Part shown: positions 57,401 to 64,000 of the stretch, piece after piece
Layout of the letters: every line of letters starts with the position of its first letter
Position numbering within the stretch: the first letter of the stretch is position 1
Source: Cyanobacterium sp. Dongsha4
Lineage (GTDB): Bacteria; Cyanobacteriota; Cyanobacteriia; Cyanobacteriales; Cyanobacteriaceae
Length of the DNA stretch: 64,000 nt
Direction of reading: 5' to 3'
Assembly (NCBI RefSeq): GCF_036345015.1
Contig: NZ_CP084098.1
Span: 310,001-374,000 of the forward strand
The notes under the pieces: generated by a model
The model's input: the letters and a program-made list of their open reading frames with translations, nothing else
Told to the model about the DNA's origin: nothing
Databases searched by the model: none
Made by a program: the position numbers and the translations under genes

Positions 57401-57732
57401 ATGAAAAGATTAGAGTTGCCCCCAGTGACTTCTATTAGCCCTTGTATATAAGAAGGGTTGCCCCCAGTGACTCTGGTTAAGATATTTTGGATGTTAGGAT
57501 TAGTGAGAAATGTGGCTATTTGTTGAGGAGTTAAGCCAAATTCCTGAAAACTGTGAAAAAGGTTTTTTCCATCTCTGGATAGGGTTTGTCCATCAATTAA
57601 AATGCGATCGCCTTCTTTGGTTACAATAGTGGCAGTGCTACCATCAATAATAATTTCTTGAGCTTGGACTGGTATAAACTCAAGACCAAAAATGGATAAA
57701 GTGGTGAGTAAGAGGCTAATTTTTCTTAACAT
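48472..57732 (-). CDS. giant two-partner-secretion adhesin with C-terminal CHAT domain
   Basis: The protein is 3086 residues long from the ATG at 57730-57732; 12 upstream in-frame codons precede the signal peptide and look non-coding. Residues 1-25 are a signal peptide (VQAQ cleavage). About 27-270 are a TPS haemagglutinin domain with NPNSFIFNTD- and FIMNPAGIVFG-type motifs. About 300-2570 are Asn/Gly/Thr-rich beta-helix repeats (NITTTGNQTFNG, GNGGNITL). About 2583-2622 are ten (V/I)EPP units. About 2640-3086 contain a pre-CHAT region and a CHAT domain with H2926 in VHFGTHGEF and C2969 in VLSACETAFG. It should be exported by a TpsB barrel, none of which is in the window. The CHAT part is paralogous to 206-1642. 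Function is unknown. Confidence 0.9.
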   Translation of the reverse strand: MLRKISLLLTTLSIFGLEFIPVQAQEIIIDGSTATIVTKEGDRILIDGQTLSRDGKNLFHSFQEFGLTPQQIATFLTNPNIQNILTRVTGGNPSYIQGLIEVTGGNSNLFIMNPAGIVFGQNASLNVPADFTATTATGIGFGNGIFNAIGNNDYQNLIGNPNSFIFNTDKPGSIVNSGDLTLAKGQNLNLIGGNVINTGIIETPQGKINIQAVQGTSRIKITPEGSLLSLEIDIPKDEQGNVLGFTPQDLPTLLTGAKNTGLEISDVTVNNNQVQVGNATISDGADSNLSGYAVASGEISTTSQNLGGEITILGDKVGVIQGEITADGNNGGGKVLIGGEKKGQGTIPNAEITYISPDSQVSASATLKGNGGEIIAFADNHASIHGELKARGGELGGDGGFVETSGVNSFQITTIPDTEAIVGQPGEWLIDPSNIEIVAEGEPVNINIFSPFEPTGDSAVLPVGLIQDGLQIGSVTVSTQSEGQEAGNIIWNSDAILNYAGIGTDSGIVKTLTLEANRNIRFGGVIENQDTLSTDSLNVVFNSNLTGETGGAIALLEGSSINTNGGNIVLGGGSDPLNGFAVGTPDLLFPENTTSTETFNNGVDIKGNLNAEGGNISIKGEGLSSSTAVNNVGVSIGGVNTVIINTRGDGVIDIQGIGGDGSAVDVDGNSNNIGILSAGGVIKTENGNINLIGNGGTGLNGDSGVKVTYGEITTLGNGFVTLEGAANNGVGFGLEIGGSENTLITTNGNGDINLVGNSNSRDGVSIGSSLTPSGQTTNITTNATGSINILGNTNIPNNDNQGIDIKEASFIQSANNLQLLSNGDILQDSQSQITAQGFSTIGAIIPSGEFSIPANISLIGTENDFNVLETSIANNLTVIDVNDLILSNQIISGNLDILIGNTLTQISESSISVSGNTSITTSDPNLADVNINNFNPSGTVLDEVLIGGNFTLNSAGEVTQTLTGKVQVAGETIINPSLDNLTNADNIINSEARNIVDIDGDGNIFIRQLGIVNVSELLLNAEISTDITGNLTVISEFPTGNLAFNDSPITGGQVINLAGNFGNNLSITTTAPEVVPVTATLPAIIQTDAINVAGNTLLNATSQGDITLNQNNNFVGAVSIEQGNNVSIRDVNTLNVGNSLVSGNLTLNTNGNLSDSGGINVSGLTALNPNNNDIIFDSVNNDFQTVNLRSGNNVILTDINDLTLSNDLGSINLLGDLDLRIANTNILNTAIQAQSLLTDSNGVTQIDTSFITTTGNQTYNDPVILTRNTTITGDNIAFNSSIDSSETPVNLNVRATNNLNYGDGIGSDRIGGNIGLNNLQSRALNTFLNINLNGLPDSAVSIRTLGNQLFSTSSANPNVIANAFLFQNTILEGNNIDIILPTQVDSNSSTPISFTVNALGYVNIEGDGNINDIPLAISTALPNTSGNISINAGGDIDIEGLTETGKQFGNAFTLNSGNISLNSNNGHVLAGGLFTAGALQSGAINITGEEIVTGVIIGNLPPFVAGAGADIIINAENTLVVGQIQGQSLTVEGNLALSNFSALGFPLPPDPELAPLMSSNITTTGNQTFNGSVFLDDSVTFTGQNINFNGGVDSFNFTLQLTGTTIPPEVFTVFLSDIQNRERATPQAVTVNAGAIINLGDGIGNDTLGNIAGLASLTTNNVPTNINIGGNGDSIVTTGEQVFNGVVTLQDNSILKGGNISFNQTLNSQEGENNNLTVNSNNLIFNQAVGNIQPLGEVTLNVLEEAQLNQFNSNSLITDSQGLTRLNANVTATGNQTYNDNLDITNNIILVSTQGSLNFNNTASVSGNLTLRGFTAISFPELNSFAGNDGQLFLQTNNTGFSFGSRENSQVIVTNLNSVNGFSRVTVSNDVDKAIAINEPLTVNDPITLEGTDIFVNAPINGNDNASITINGDGSTTTLNADIITLANPIIINDNVILGNNVLLSTTNETESADINIFGNIDGTQNLSFNALNSNIFVSGEIGGTQPLNNLTITANTTNFTGGFVGSLGNQILNSEILVTGSNIDFEAQGEFFSGNISTPGLDLDINAASITTGNINTSASLEQSVAPSVGDINLNSSSSINTGNIEANSNTGQQGGNITLSGVGDINVGSILSFSDGFDTSAEGGTVDIQTQGNLSTGSIISRSCAGGESCGSLGVEDVISGDGGNISLQAGGNIQILGNIDSRSFSGSSFGSAETGNAGDISIIAGNDITVSSSSDTLNILASSRALAPFDVTASNGGSVNVQAEGNINFNSDNIGLIETTSFALESEISEVGDNVGLISSGNGGDVTVNALGEINLGVSIFTNSGYFCDNGCEFGERGMGGLITLDNTSSESPNINNITVNGELFSAAVGGGGNIVIESRGDINVFNNISAGSSSEAINAQALTGNGGNITIDTIGNLNITGNVDTSTSATSNLDAIAGNGGNITLNALSITAGNINSSTRINSETSQGNSGNGGDINLSAIEDIEVNTINGSSQNGTGGNINISTTGKLRVLNTIGETNISIDSTGEDGGGSILVDLFPNGIEEGQTSDSRLPFIVGNSEDNGTEGLISNTQFSIVEGEYFNTVTEGNITVNLLPETPIEPPVEPPVEPPVEPPVEPPVEPPVEPPVEPPIEPPVEPPLETERRFPLSNPDNAIIRPNEDIVQNIALLPQDAPIVTISQARTILLNLEKEVGEKPAIVYVSFTPKGYQPSDFDEDFARREINNTNEYSQVEIDSNKVQPNIAPPSSPDDILDILVITNEGNPIRMVLPVTRQQITQTATDLWSSVANPFDLNDSYKPYASDLYNWLVKPIEKQLQEREISNLLFILPAEIRFTPLAALYDQDSQEFLVEKYSSGLAPSLNLNDNRFRPIQDLSLLAMGASDFSYPNVTPLPAVSLELPTIRKVWTGENITDSQNYINENFTLEQIKNNLSRQPYGIVHFGTHGEFNHTETENSFIQLHNSRLNLEEVRQLGLNDPLVELMVLSACETAFGNEIAELGFAGLAVQAGVKTAMGSVWQVSDTGTLALMTDFYSQLKSAPIKAEALRQAQLNLLRGKVYKTEDGNSIVTPNLSVSLEGLPENSRQRENFSHPFYWAPFTMIGNPW
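49868..49983. repeat. 12-base tandem repeat encoding VEPP
   Basis: About ten 12-base units (GGTGGTTCTACA and close variants) encode the proline-rich hinge between the adhesin and CHAT parts. Near-perfect units suggest active copy-number slippage. Confidence 0.93.
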
Positions 57733-57980
57733 CAAAAACGACCTATGCGAGGAATGGAAATGAAACAATTATAATTTAATTATTCTTACTTCAGTTCGTC
57801 AATTATTTAGGCTTTTTTTACTTTTTCTTAACAATGATTATTTCTTTTCCCCATAATGCAATTAAAATCTTGTTAATATTTTATTCACTTCTTAAGATTT
57901 ATTAAGCTCTAAATTCTCAGTTTTATTAAACAGTATGATTACTGGATTTTTTAAGAAAGAATACATAATTTTTGTTACTG

Positions 57981-59099
57981 ATGATTTTTAAAAATAAATT
58001 TTTACTCATAAATACTTTAATCTTATTAATATCTAGCATTTTTCCTAATCATTGTTTATCTCAAGAAACCACAAATAACAATATAAATCAACCTATAAAT
58101 TCGGAAACTAACCTTAAAGTTATCACCAATCATTTCCCCCCTTTAGTGATCATAGATAAGCAAAAATATACGGGTTTTAGTATGGAATTGTGGGATGCGA
58201 TCGCATCTGAATTAAATATTAACTACACTATAAAGGAAAAAAATAATGTACAAGAATTAATTGATGGGGTTATAGCAGGAGAAGCAGACGTTGCCATAGC
58301 AGGTATATCGATGACATCTGAGAGGGAAAAAATAATCGACTTTTCCCATCCTATTTTTGAGTCAGGTTTAAAGATTTTGGTCTCTGGAAAACAAGCCTCT
58401 CCTTTTGTGGTTTTTTTACGTTCTTTTTTCTCTCCAATACTGTGGAATACCATTGGTTTTTTAATCATAGTTACCATAATTTGTGCCCATTTAATGTGGT
58501 TTTTAGAAAGGAAAAAAAATCCAGAAATGTTCCCTCAAAAATATTTAAAAGGTATTTGGGAATCTTTTTGGTGGTCTATAGTAACCTTAGTAACAGTAGG
58601 ATATGGAGATAAAACCCCTATCACTTTCGGAGGAAGATTATTAGCAACCCTATGGATGTTTACAGGAATCTTGCTCATTTCTTACTTTACTGCTTCCGTA
58701 TCCTCAGATCTTACACTACACAGAATACAAGCAAATATACATACTTATCATGATTTACGAGACAAAAAAGTTGGGACTCTAGCCAATACTACCTCAGCTA
58801 ATTTTCTACAGATGATTGGAGCTCAAGTTATTACTTATGATGATATTCATAAGGCTTATTCAGCTTTGAAAAATCAAGAAATTAGAGCAATTGTTTATGA
58901 TGCTCCTGTTTTAATGTACTATGCAAAACAAGACACAAAATATAATCTACAGGTTGTAGGGAATGTTTTTGATCCTCAAGACTATGCCATTGTTTTAAAA
59001 TTAAATAGCATTTATCGCCAACCGATTAACGAAGCAATTTTGACCTTAAAAGAAAATGGTACTTATAATGAAATTTATCAAAAATGGTTTGGAAATTAA
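57981..59099 (+). CDS. GluR0-type glutamate-receptor-like potassium channel
   Basis: The protein is 372 residues long from the ATG at 57981. A signal peptide ends near CLSQ. A bacterial solute-binding (SBP_3) lobe (LKVITNHFPPLVI onward) is split by a pore module: TM1 about 151-174, selectivity filter TVGYGD at 205-210, and TM2 (LWMFTGILLISYFTASVSS). The second ligand lobe follows (DLRDKKVGTLANTTSANFL). This is the Synechocystis GluR0 (Slr1257) architecture, a potassium-selective channel gated by an amino acid. The ligand may be glutamate or another amino acid. Confidence 0.93.
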   Translation: MIFKNKFLLINTLILLISSIFPNHCLSQETTNNNINQPINSETNLKVITNHFPPLVIIDKQKYTGFSMELWDAIASELNINYTIKEKNNVQELIDGVIAGEADVAIAGISMTSEREKIIDFSHPIFESGLKILVSGKQASPFVVFLRSFFSPILWNTIGFLIIVTIICAHLMWFLERKKNPEMFPQKYLKGIWESFWWSIVTLVTVGYGDKTPITFGGRLLATLWMFTGILLISYFTASVSSDLTLHRIQANIHTYHDLRDKKVGTLANTTSANFLQMIGAQVITYDDIHKAYSALKNQEIRAIVYDAPVLMYYAKQDTKYNLQVVGNVFDPQDYAIVLKLNSIYRQPINEAILTLKENGTYNEIYQKWFGN

Positions 59100-59154
59100 T
59101 AGCTCTATTACTTAAGGCAAAGTTAAAAGGGCAAAGGGCAAGAGTGTTTAATTA

Positions 59155-59200
59155 ATAACTCCTAACTCCTAACCCCGAACTCTGAACTCGTCTTCCCTAA
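59155..59200. repeat. short tandem repeat of AACTCCT type
   Basis: AACTCCTAACTCCTAACCCCG and AACTCTGAACTCG units lie between the GluR0 gene and the convergent glycosyltransferase gene. A similar array lies at 63508. Confidence 0.75.
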
Positions 59201-59236
59201 CCTCCAAGATTTTCCCCATTACTCTTTACTCTTTAA

Positions 59237-60820
59237 TTATGGGAAAGAGATAAAATTTTTTCCAAGATAGATATTAAAAGTTTCCGTGATTTCTCCAGAC
59301 CTTTTTAAGGATATTTGAGTTATTTTATTCCATTGGTTAAAAAATTGACTATATTTTGTTCCATTTTCTTGATTTTCCGCAAATCTTTCTGATGTAATAT
59401 AAATACCGTTTTTGCCGATTAATTCTTTTTTTGTCGGATGCCAATAGTCAAAACCTCGACTATCATTACTAAAACAGGTTACAGGAGTATTGGTTAAAGG
59501 TGCGATCGCCATTCCAATATAACCACCTAAATAGTATTGATTGGTAAAGATAAAGTTTGCTTCTTTTAAGGCTTGATTAAATTGAGGAGAATCTGCCAAT
59601 AATTTTCTTAATTGTACAATATCAATTAATTCTGTAGAAGGGTCATTTTGAGGGGAAATAATACCGTTGAAAAAAGTATTTTGATTCGGTTTTTGCAGTA
59701 ATCCAATTTGAAAATGCAATAATCCAATAATAAAAATAGTAACAGTAAACAGAAAAGATAAATAAAACCAACGATAAATGAATTTACGCCTATATTTATA
59801 CCATTTTGAGGTATAGTCGCCTAAAATCAAGGTTAATCCCCAAAAACCCGGCATAGACCATGTTGGTAATATTTGTGTTACCGCTCCTAAAACAGTAAAA
59901 CCAACAGTTAAAGGTAAAGATACCCAGAGAATTAGTCGATAAGGATAGTGACAGGGTTTAATTAACTCTTGATAACTACTTTTTCCACTAACCCACCACA
60001 AAGGAAAACCAAAACTAGGAAATAGATAACCAATAGTAGCTAAGGCAGTAACTAGAATATTAAGCAGATTAATGGAGAAAGGAGTAGGGTTTTCTGACTG
60101 AAAGCGCCCAGATAGTTGAAAAGCAAAAGAGGCCCAATCGTGTTGCCAATTCCAATATATAAGGGGAAACAGGGTAAGTATAAAACAAATAATCCCCAAT
60201 AATAGCCAACCTGAAGTAAAAACCCGTCTATAGGGGGAATTAAAAAGGCAAAACCCGATTAATCCTAAACCAAGAATAAAGCCGTGATATTTACTCAAAC
60301 AAGCTAAACCAATACAAATGCAGATAATAACTAAACGAAAACTAGGTTGATATTTTTCTTGGGGAGAATGGAAAAAAAATTCTTCACTGGCATAGTATAA
60401 AGTAAGAGTCCAAAAAAAAATTAAGGGGACATCAGGTAAAGTTAAAACTCCGATCGCAACTGTGAAAATGGGAATTAAAGAGGCTATAATCAGGGAAAAC
60501 AATGCACTTTGAAAACCAAATAACTTTTTTCCTGTTACATATAACAAATAAAAACTAACTGTAGAAATAATTAAAGTACCAATTCTAATGGTAAACTGAT
60601 TGACTTCTCCTGTTAGCCACACTCCTATACCTGTGGTTAAAGCTACCAAAATCGGATGATCAAAATAACTCCAATCTAAATTTTTACTATAAAGAAAATA
60701 GTATGCTTCATCATATCCCGGAAATAAAAATAAAGCGATAATGATTCTGATAATTAATCCTAGTACCAGAATAAAAACAACTGGATAAGATGAAAAAAGT
60801 AGTTTTGTTAATTTGATCAT
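59237..60820 (-). CDS. GT39/ArnT-like membrane glycosyltransferase
   Basis: This 527-residue protein has about 11 membrane segments in the first 380 residues and a soluble C-terminal part. The first loop has the GT-C signature PGYDEAYYFLYSKNLDWSY, with the acidic DE pair used by dolichyl- or polyprenyl-phosphate sugar transferases, followed by DHPILVALTTG. It would move a sugar from a lipid carrier to a protein or lipid on the periplasmic face. The acceptor is unknown. It diverges from the LptF/LptG gene. Confidence 0.87.
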   Translation of the reverse strand: MIKLTKLLFSSYPVVFILVLGLIIRIIIALFLFPGYDEAYYFLYSKNLDWSYFDHPILVALTTGIGVWLTGEVNQFTIRIGTLIISTVSFYLLYVTGKKLFGFQSALFSLIIASLIPIFTVAIGVLTLPDVPLIFFWTLTLYYASEEFFFHSPQEKYQPSFRLVIICICIGLACLSKYHGFILGLGLIGFCLFNSPYRRVFTSGWLLLGIICFILTLFPLIYWNWQHDWASFAFQLSGRFQSENPTPFSINLLNILVTALATIGYLFPSFGFPLWWVSGKSSYQELIKPCHYPYRLILWVSLPLTVGFTVLGAVTQILPTWSMPGFWGLTLILGDYTSKWYKYRRKFIYRWFYLSFLFTVTIFIIGLLHFQIGLLQKPNQNTFFNGIISPQNDPSTELIDIVQLRKLLADSPQFNQALKEANFIFTNQYYLGGYIGMAIAPLTNTPVTCFSNDSRGFDYWHPTKKELIGKNGIYITSERFAENQENGTKYSQFFNQWNKITQISLKRSGEITETFNIYLGKNFISFP

Positions 60821-60906
60821 TGATTCTAGTTATGAATCTCTAACTAAATAAAGTTAATATATAGGGTGAAAAATTCTTGGGTTATCAATTTATTATTTTA
60901 GGTTGA

Positions 60907-62043
60907 ATGCGTCCTTTTAAATTCTCTATTTTAGATTCTTATTTATTTCAGGAGTTAATTCCTCCTTTTATTTTTAGTGTTGCTATTTTTTCCACATTAG
61001 GAGTTGCGATCGCAACTTTATCTGATTTAAGCTATAAAATAGTCAATGCAAACTTACCCTTTATTTATGCGTTACAAATTTTCTTTTTAAAGATACCTGA
61101 ATATGTGGCTTACGCGCTACCCATTTCTGTATTGTTAACCACATTAATGACTTATAGTCGTCTGAGTAAAGATAGCGAATTAATTGCTTTTTATAACTGC
61201 GGTTTAAGTCTTTATAGATTGATAACACCAGCTTTAATTTTAAGTTTAATAGTGACAGGATTAACCTTTATTTTTAATGAATTAATTGTACCCAATGCTA
61301 ATTATAAAGCAACAACAATTTTAGTAGAACAAATCAACGAACAAAGAAAATTTTTATTAAGACAAGATATTTTTTATCCAGAATATGTAAATGTAAAAGA
61401 AAAAAATGGGAAGAGTAATAAATACTTAAAAACTTTATTTTATGCCCAAGAATTTGATGGAGAAAATATGCAGTCTTTGACCATATTAGACACAGAAAAA
61501 AAAGGACTAAATAAAGTAATTATTTCTGAAAAAGGAACATGGAATAATCAGGATAAAGTGTGGGATTTGTTTAATGGATTTATCTATGACATCACCAAAA
61601 ATCAGATAAAAGCTGAGGGTAAATTCTTTGAAAAAACTCAAATTTCTTTACCAAAAACCCCCCTAGAATTAGCGTCCAAAAGTAGAGATCCCTACGAAAT
61701 GAATATCATTCAATCATTAGAATATATTAAACTATTAAGACTATTAGGAGATGATAAAACAGTATTAATGTTCCAAGTTCGCACTGCCCAAAAAATATCT
61801 TTTCCTTTTGTTTGTGTAATTTTTGGTTTAGTGGGTTCATCTTTAGGAAGTCGCCCGAATAATGCTAGTAAAGCAACCAGTTTTGGCTTATGTGTCGGGA
61901 TAGTTTTCTTTTATTATTTAGGTAGTTTTATGATTAGTAGTTTGGGATTAATTGGGATTATTTCTCCTTTGATGGCGGCATGGATTCCCAATTTTATCGG
62001 CTTATTAATAGGAGGTTTTTTATTAGCAAAAGAAAATGGTTAA
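60907..62043 (+). CDS. LptF/LptG family permease of lipopolysaccharide export
   Basis: This 378-residue protein of the YjgP/YjgQ family has an N-terminal amphipathic helix, TM pairs at about 20-110, a periplasmic beta-jellyroll-like region (about 130-270), and C-terminal TMs (about 295-375). With LptB it forms the ABC machine that extracts LPS from the inner membrane. Cyanobacteria usually carry one such permease, so whether it is F or G is not meaningful. The neighbouring glycosyltransferase gene fits an envelope-building context. Confidence 0.9.
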   Translation: MRPFKFSILDSYLFQELIPPFIFSVAIFSTLGVAIATLSDLSYKIVNANLPFIYALQIFFLKIPEYVAYALPISVLLTTLMTYSRLSKDSELIAFYNCGLSLYRLITPALILSLIVTGLTFIFNELIVPNANYKATTILVEQINEQRKFLLRQDIFYPEYVNVKEKNGKSNKYLKTLFYAQEFDGENMQSLTILDTEKKGLNKVIISEKGTWNNQDKVWDLFNGFIYDITKNQIKAEGKFFEKTQISLPKTPLELASKSRDPYEMNIIQSLEYIKLLRLLGDDKTVLMFQVRTAQKISFPFVCVIFGLVGSSLGSRPNNASKATSFGLCVGIVFFYYLGSFMISSLGLIGIISPLMAAWIPNFIGLLIGGFLLAKENG

Positions 62044-62498
62044 GGAATTAAGAATCGGTAAATATCATTAAAGAATATTTAACCTGAGTTTGATATAAAA
62101 TTTTCGATTTTATCTTTTACTATTGAACAATTCCCTGTTGCCTGTTGCCCATCAGCTTATCTAACCAATACCTGAGTTCGGAGTTCGGGGTTCGGAGAGT
62201 TCGCTGCTCTCATGCACTCCCTTCGGTCGTGAACGGAGTTAAAAGTAATAATTATTGACAAAAAAGCTGAATAAATTGATTTTAAATGAGTTTTTCCTAA
62301 ATTTAATAATTTTTTATTCCAAAATTGGCTCGATGATAACTCTCAACGCTTTATTTTTCGATACTTTTTTCATCGAACTCAGGTAACCAATAATTGACAT
62401 AATGAGAAGTAAGAGAGCGAAGAGAGCCACAATTAATTAAAACCTGAAACCTCCCTAATCGACTCTTAATCTTCAATTCTCAATTTAATTTTTATGGA
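62044..62498. other. 455-base intergenic region with MITE and remnants
   Basis: No gene was seen. It holds a partial MITE end CCTGAGTTTGATATAAAA (62083-62100), a TTGCCTGTTGCCCATC stretch, the full MITE at 62171-62383 and an AT-rich tail leading to the end of murI. Confidence 0.75.
62171..62383. mobile_element. second MITE copy, TA-flanked, with extra internal segment
   Basis: This 213-base element starts CCTGAGTTCG, ends CGAACTCAGG and is flanked by TA on both sides. About 170 bases match the reverse complement of 35176-35348 almost exactly. About 40 additional bases (GAGAGTTCGCTGCTCTCATG and onward) replace part of the heptamer array. No transposase gene is inside. Confidence 0.85.
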
Positions 62499-63377
62499 TT
62501 AAGCGATTAAACTTTCTGCGTAAAGATGATGTTGATTTATCTCAATCTCTGTTGAATTGTGCAATTCTATTACTTTGCTTGAGGGTAAATGAATCTTCTC
62601 AACATGAGGGGTAAAACCTAACCACTGCTTGGATGTCATGGCAAAATCATCACTGTTACCACTAACACAAAAACGGGTAGGCAACAATAAACCATGATTA
62701 CGCAAGTTCATCAGTTCTAGTTCTTTTTCTGCCGCTCTTACTACATAATCTGCAGGATCGATAAATCGTACTGAAGAGGGGAGAATTTCCGATAAAACCC
62801 CTTTAAGGTGAGGATAATGGGTGCATCCATAAATTAAAGTATCGATATTCGCTTCTATAAGAGGCTTGAGATACTGTTGAGCCACTTTTTTGGTGTAAGG
62901 ATCATAAATACGATTTTGTTCAATGAGAGGCACAAATTCGGGACATCCTATTTGCCATACTTGTGTTTTGGGATCAATTTCTGCGATCGCATCTCTATAG
63001 GCATTACTTTTAGCTGTTGCCACCGTAGAGATAACGCCGACTCTTTTTCCCACCTTAACAGCACCTTTTGCTCCGGGGTGAATTAACCCCAGAATGGGAA
63101 AGTCATATTCAGACTGTACTGTTTCCAATGCTAAAGCAGAACTGGTGTTACAAGCCATTATCACCATTTTGACACCTTCAAACTGCATCCAATCGAGAAT
63201 TTGACGCACAAATAAAATGATTTCTTCCTTACTACGAGTGCCATAGGGAAGACGTAAGGTATCAGCAAAATAGAGAATTGATTCTTGAGGTAAATAACGA
63301 TAAAGTTTTCTGAGAACAGTTAAACCGCCCACTCCACTATCAAACACACCAATTCTATTACCCAAAGAATTTTTCAT
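62499..63377 (-). CDS. murI: glutamate racemase
   Basis: This 292-residue enzyme makes D-glutamate for peptidoglycan. The two catalytic cysteines are C76 in MACNTSSA and C185 in YGCTHYPHL, and the N-terminal FDSGVGGLTVL is typical. The gene follows the amidase gene on the same strand, an order also known in Nostoc (amiC-murI). The gap of 216 bases carries a heptamer array. Confidence 0.97.
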   Translation of the reverse strand: MKNSLGNRIGVFDSGVGGLTVLRKLYRYLPQESILYFADTLRLPYGTRSKEEIILFVRQILDWMQFEGVKMVIMACNTSSALALETVQSEYDFPILGLIHPGAKGAVKVGKRVGVISTVATAKSNAYRDAIAEIDPKTQVWQIGCPEFVPLIEQNRIYDPYTKKVAQQYLKPLIEANIDTLIYGCTHYPHLKGVLSEILPSSVRFIDPADYVVRAAEKELELMNLRNHGLLLPTRFCVSGNSDDFAMTSKQWLGFTPHVEKIHLPSSKVIELHNSTEIEINQHHLYAESLIA

Positions 63378-63504
63378 ATAACGTTCAATATTGCAATCAA
63401 AATTATCTTAATTTAAGCAAAACTACTCAGAAAAGTAAATAGAAATTAGTAATTAGTCATCAAAGGGGAAAAAAGGGTAAAGGGCAAAGGTAAATAGTTG
63501 ATAA

Positions 63505-63540
63505 TTAATAACTCCTAACTCCTAATCCCTAACTCCTCTT
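63505..63540. repeat. short tandem repeat, AACTCCT units
   Basis: Four units of AACTCCT/AATCCCT lie between the amidase and murI genes. Confidence 0.75.
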
Positions 63541-63593
63541 CCCCCAATACCTTAAGTCCCACTCCTCTGATTACTCACACACTTCACTAACAC

Positions 63594-64000
63594 TTAGAGG
63601 CGATTAGTTTTAATATACTCAATAATTCCTGCTGCGATCGCTTCTGCTATTTGTCTTTGAAAAGCAGGATTAGTTAACTTCGCCGCATCTTCTCTACCAG
63701 TCACAAAACCAGTTTCTACCAACACCGCAGGCATATTAGAAGTTCTCAAAACATAAAACCTTGCTTGTCGGACTTTACGATCATTTACATCAACTCTTCG
63801 CAAAACATTACGATGAATAGTATCCGCCAAAGCCTTACCATTTTGAAAATAATAGGTTTCATAACCACTGACTTGAGGCTTATTTGCTCCGGCAGAATTA
63901 GCATGAATACTCACAAATAAATCAGCATTGATTCGGTTTGCCATTTCCGTACGCCCTTGAAGACTGACAAAATAGTCACTATCCCTTGTCATTCGTACTT
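63594..64000 (-). CDS. N-acetylmuramoyl-L-alanine amidase, C-terminal part (cut by window edge)
   Basis: The last 135 codons or so of an Amidase_3 (AmiC-type) zinc hydrolase are present; the reading frame stays open to the window edge, so the 5' part is missing. Visible motifs are DLFVSIHANSAG (zinc-binding His) and VLVETGFVTGRED (catalytic Glu). Such amidases cleave peptide stems from peptidoglycan and in filamentous cyanobacteria drill cell-cell nanopores. It probably shares a transcript with murI. Confidence 0.92.
   Translation of the reverse strand, partial: VRMTRDSDYFVSLQGRTEMANRINADLFVSIHANSAGANKPQVSGYETYYFQNGKALADTIHRNVLRRVDVNDRKVRQARFYVLRTSNMPAVLVETGFVTGREDAAKLTNPAFQRQIAEAIAAGIIEYIKTNRL

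Noticed and set aside
42428-63540. Heptamer arrays considered as CRISPR repeats
   Set aside because: Units are 7 bases, directly tandem and without spacers; no cas genes are present.
63560-63592. CACTCCTC..ACTCACACAC stretch resembling the core of the sRNA Yfr1
   Set aside because: The conserved core is not contiguous and no terminator hairpin follows.

Overview
The window looks like cyanobacterial chromosome. It carries photosystem I genes (psaL, psaI), a group I truncated hemoglobin of the GlbN type, a CruA/CruP-type carotenoid enzyme, a GluR0-type glutamate-gated channel, a PATAN/CheY/CheW/MCP/CheA chemosensory set, many HIP1 sites (GCGATCGC) inside genes, and AT-rich DNA. Gene content resembles the Synechocystis / Geminocystis / Cyanobacterium lineage, but the genus cannot be fixed from the sequence alone.

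Layout. 0.2-1.6 kb: a membrane-anchored CHAT protein. 1.7-7.5 kb: a guanidine-use locus with a canonical NtcA promoter, a guanidine-I (ykkC) riboswitch with a terminator, guanidine hydrolase, HypA- and HypB-type nickel chaperones and a three-gene ABC importer. 7.6-12.3 kb: an antiporter, an alpha/beta hydrolase and a double-barrel outer-membrane protein. 12.4-13.8 kb: two toxin-antitoxin modules, one with a frameshifted toxin. 13.8-25.6 kb: uvrA, a DUF512 radical SAM protein, folD, a carotenoid cyclase-like flavoprotein, a MOSC protein and a large radical SAM fusion. 25.7-28.1 kb: an AT-rich restriction-modification pair followed by a decayed second copy of the 5' end of the radical SAM gene. 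28.1-32.4 kb: accC, glbN, psaL and psaI (divergent), a Uma2 nuclease-like gene and an O-methyltransferase. 32.5-42.9 kb: a chemosensory cluster broken up by a decayed PIN toxin-antitoxin module and by a TA-flanked MITE. 43.3-48.3 kb: putA, dusA and rnc. 48.5-57.7 kb: a 3086-residue secreted protein with a two-partner-secretion (TPS) haemagglutinin head and a C-terminal CHAT domain. 58-64 kb: GluR0, a GT39-type glycosyltransferase, an LptF/LptG permease, murI and the end of an amidase gene.

The most notable signals are these. (1) The guanidine locus combines NtcA and riboswitch control. (2) Two CHAT proteins share a module, one membrane-anchored and one at the end of a giant TPS adhesin. (3) Palindromic repeats are inserted in frame in four conserved enzymes (UvrA, MOSC protein, radical SAM fusion, PutA). 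(4) A TA-flanked MITE family has two full copies and several remnants. (5) Three toxin-antitoxin genes each lack a single base. (6) The restriction-modification locus is flanked by a diverged, mostly synonymously changed fragment of its neighbour. All are read from sequence only; no database search was possible.
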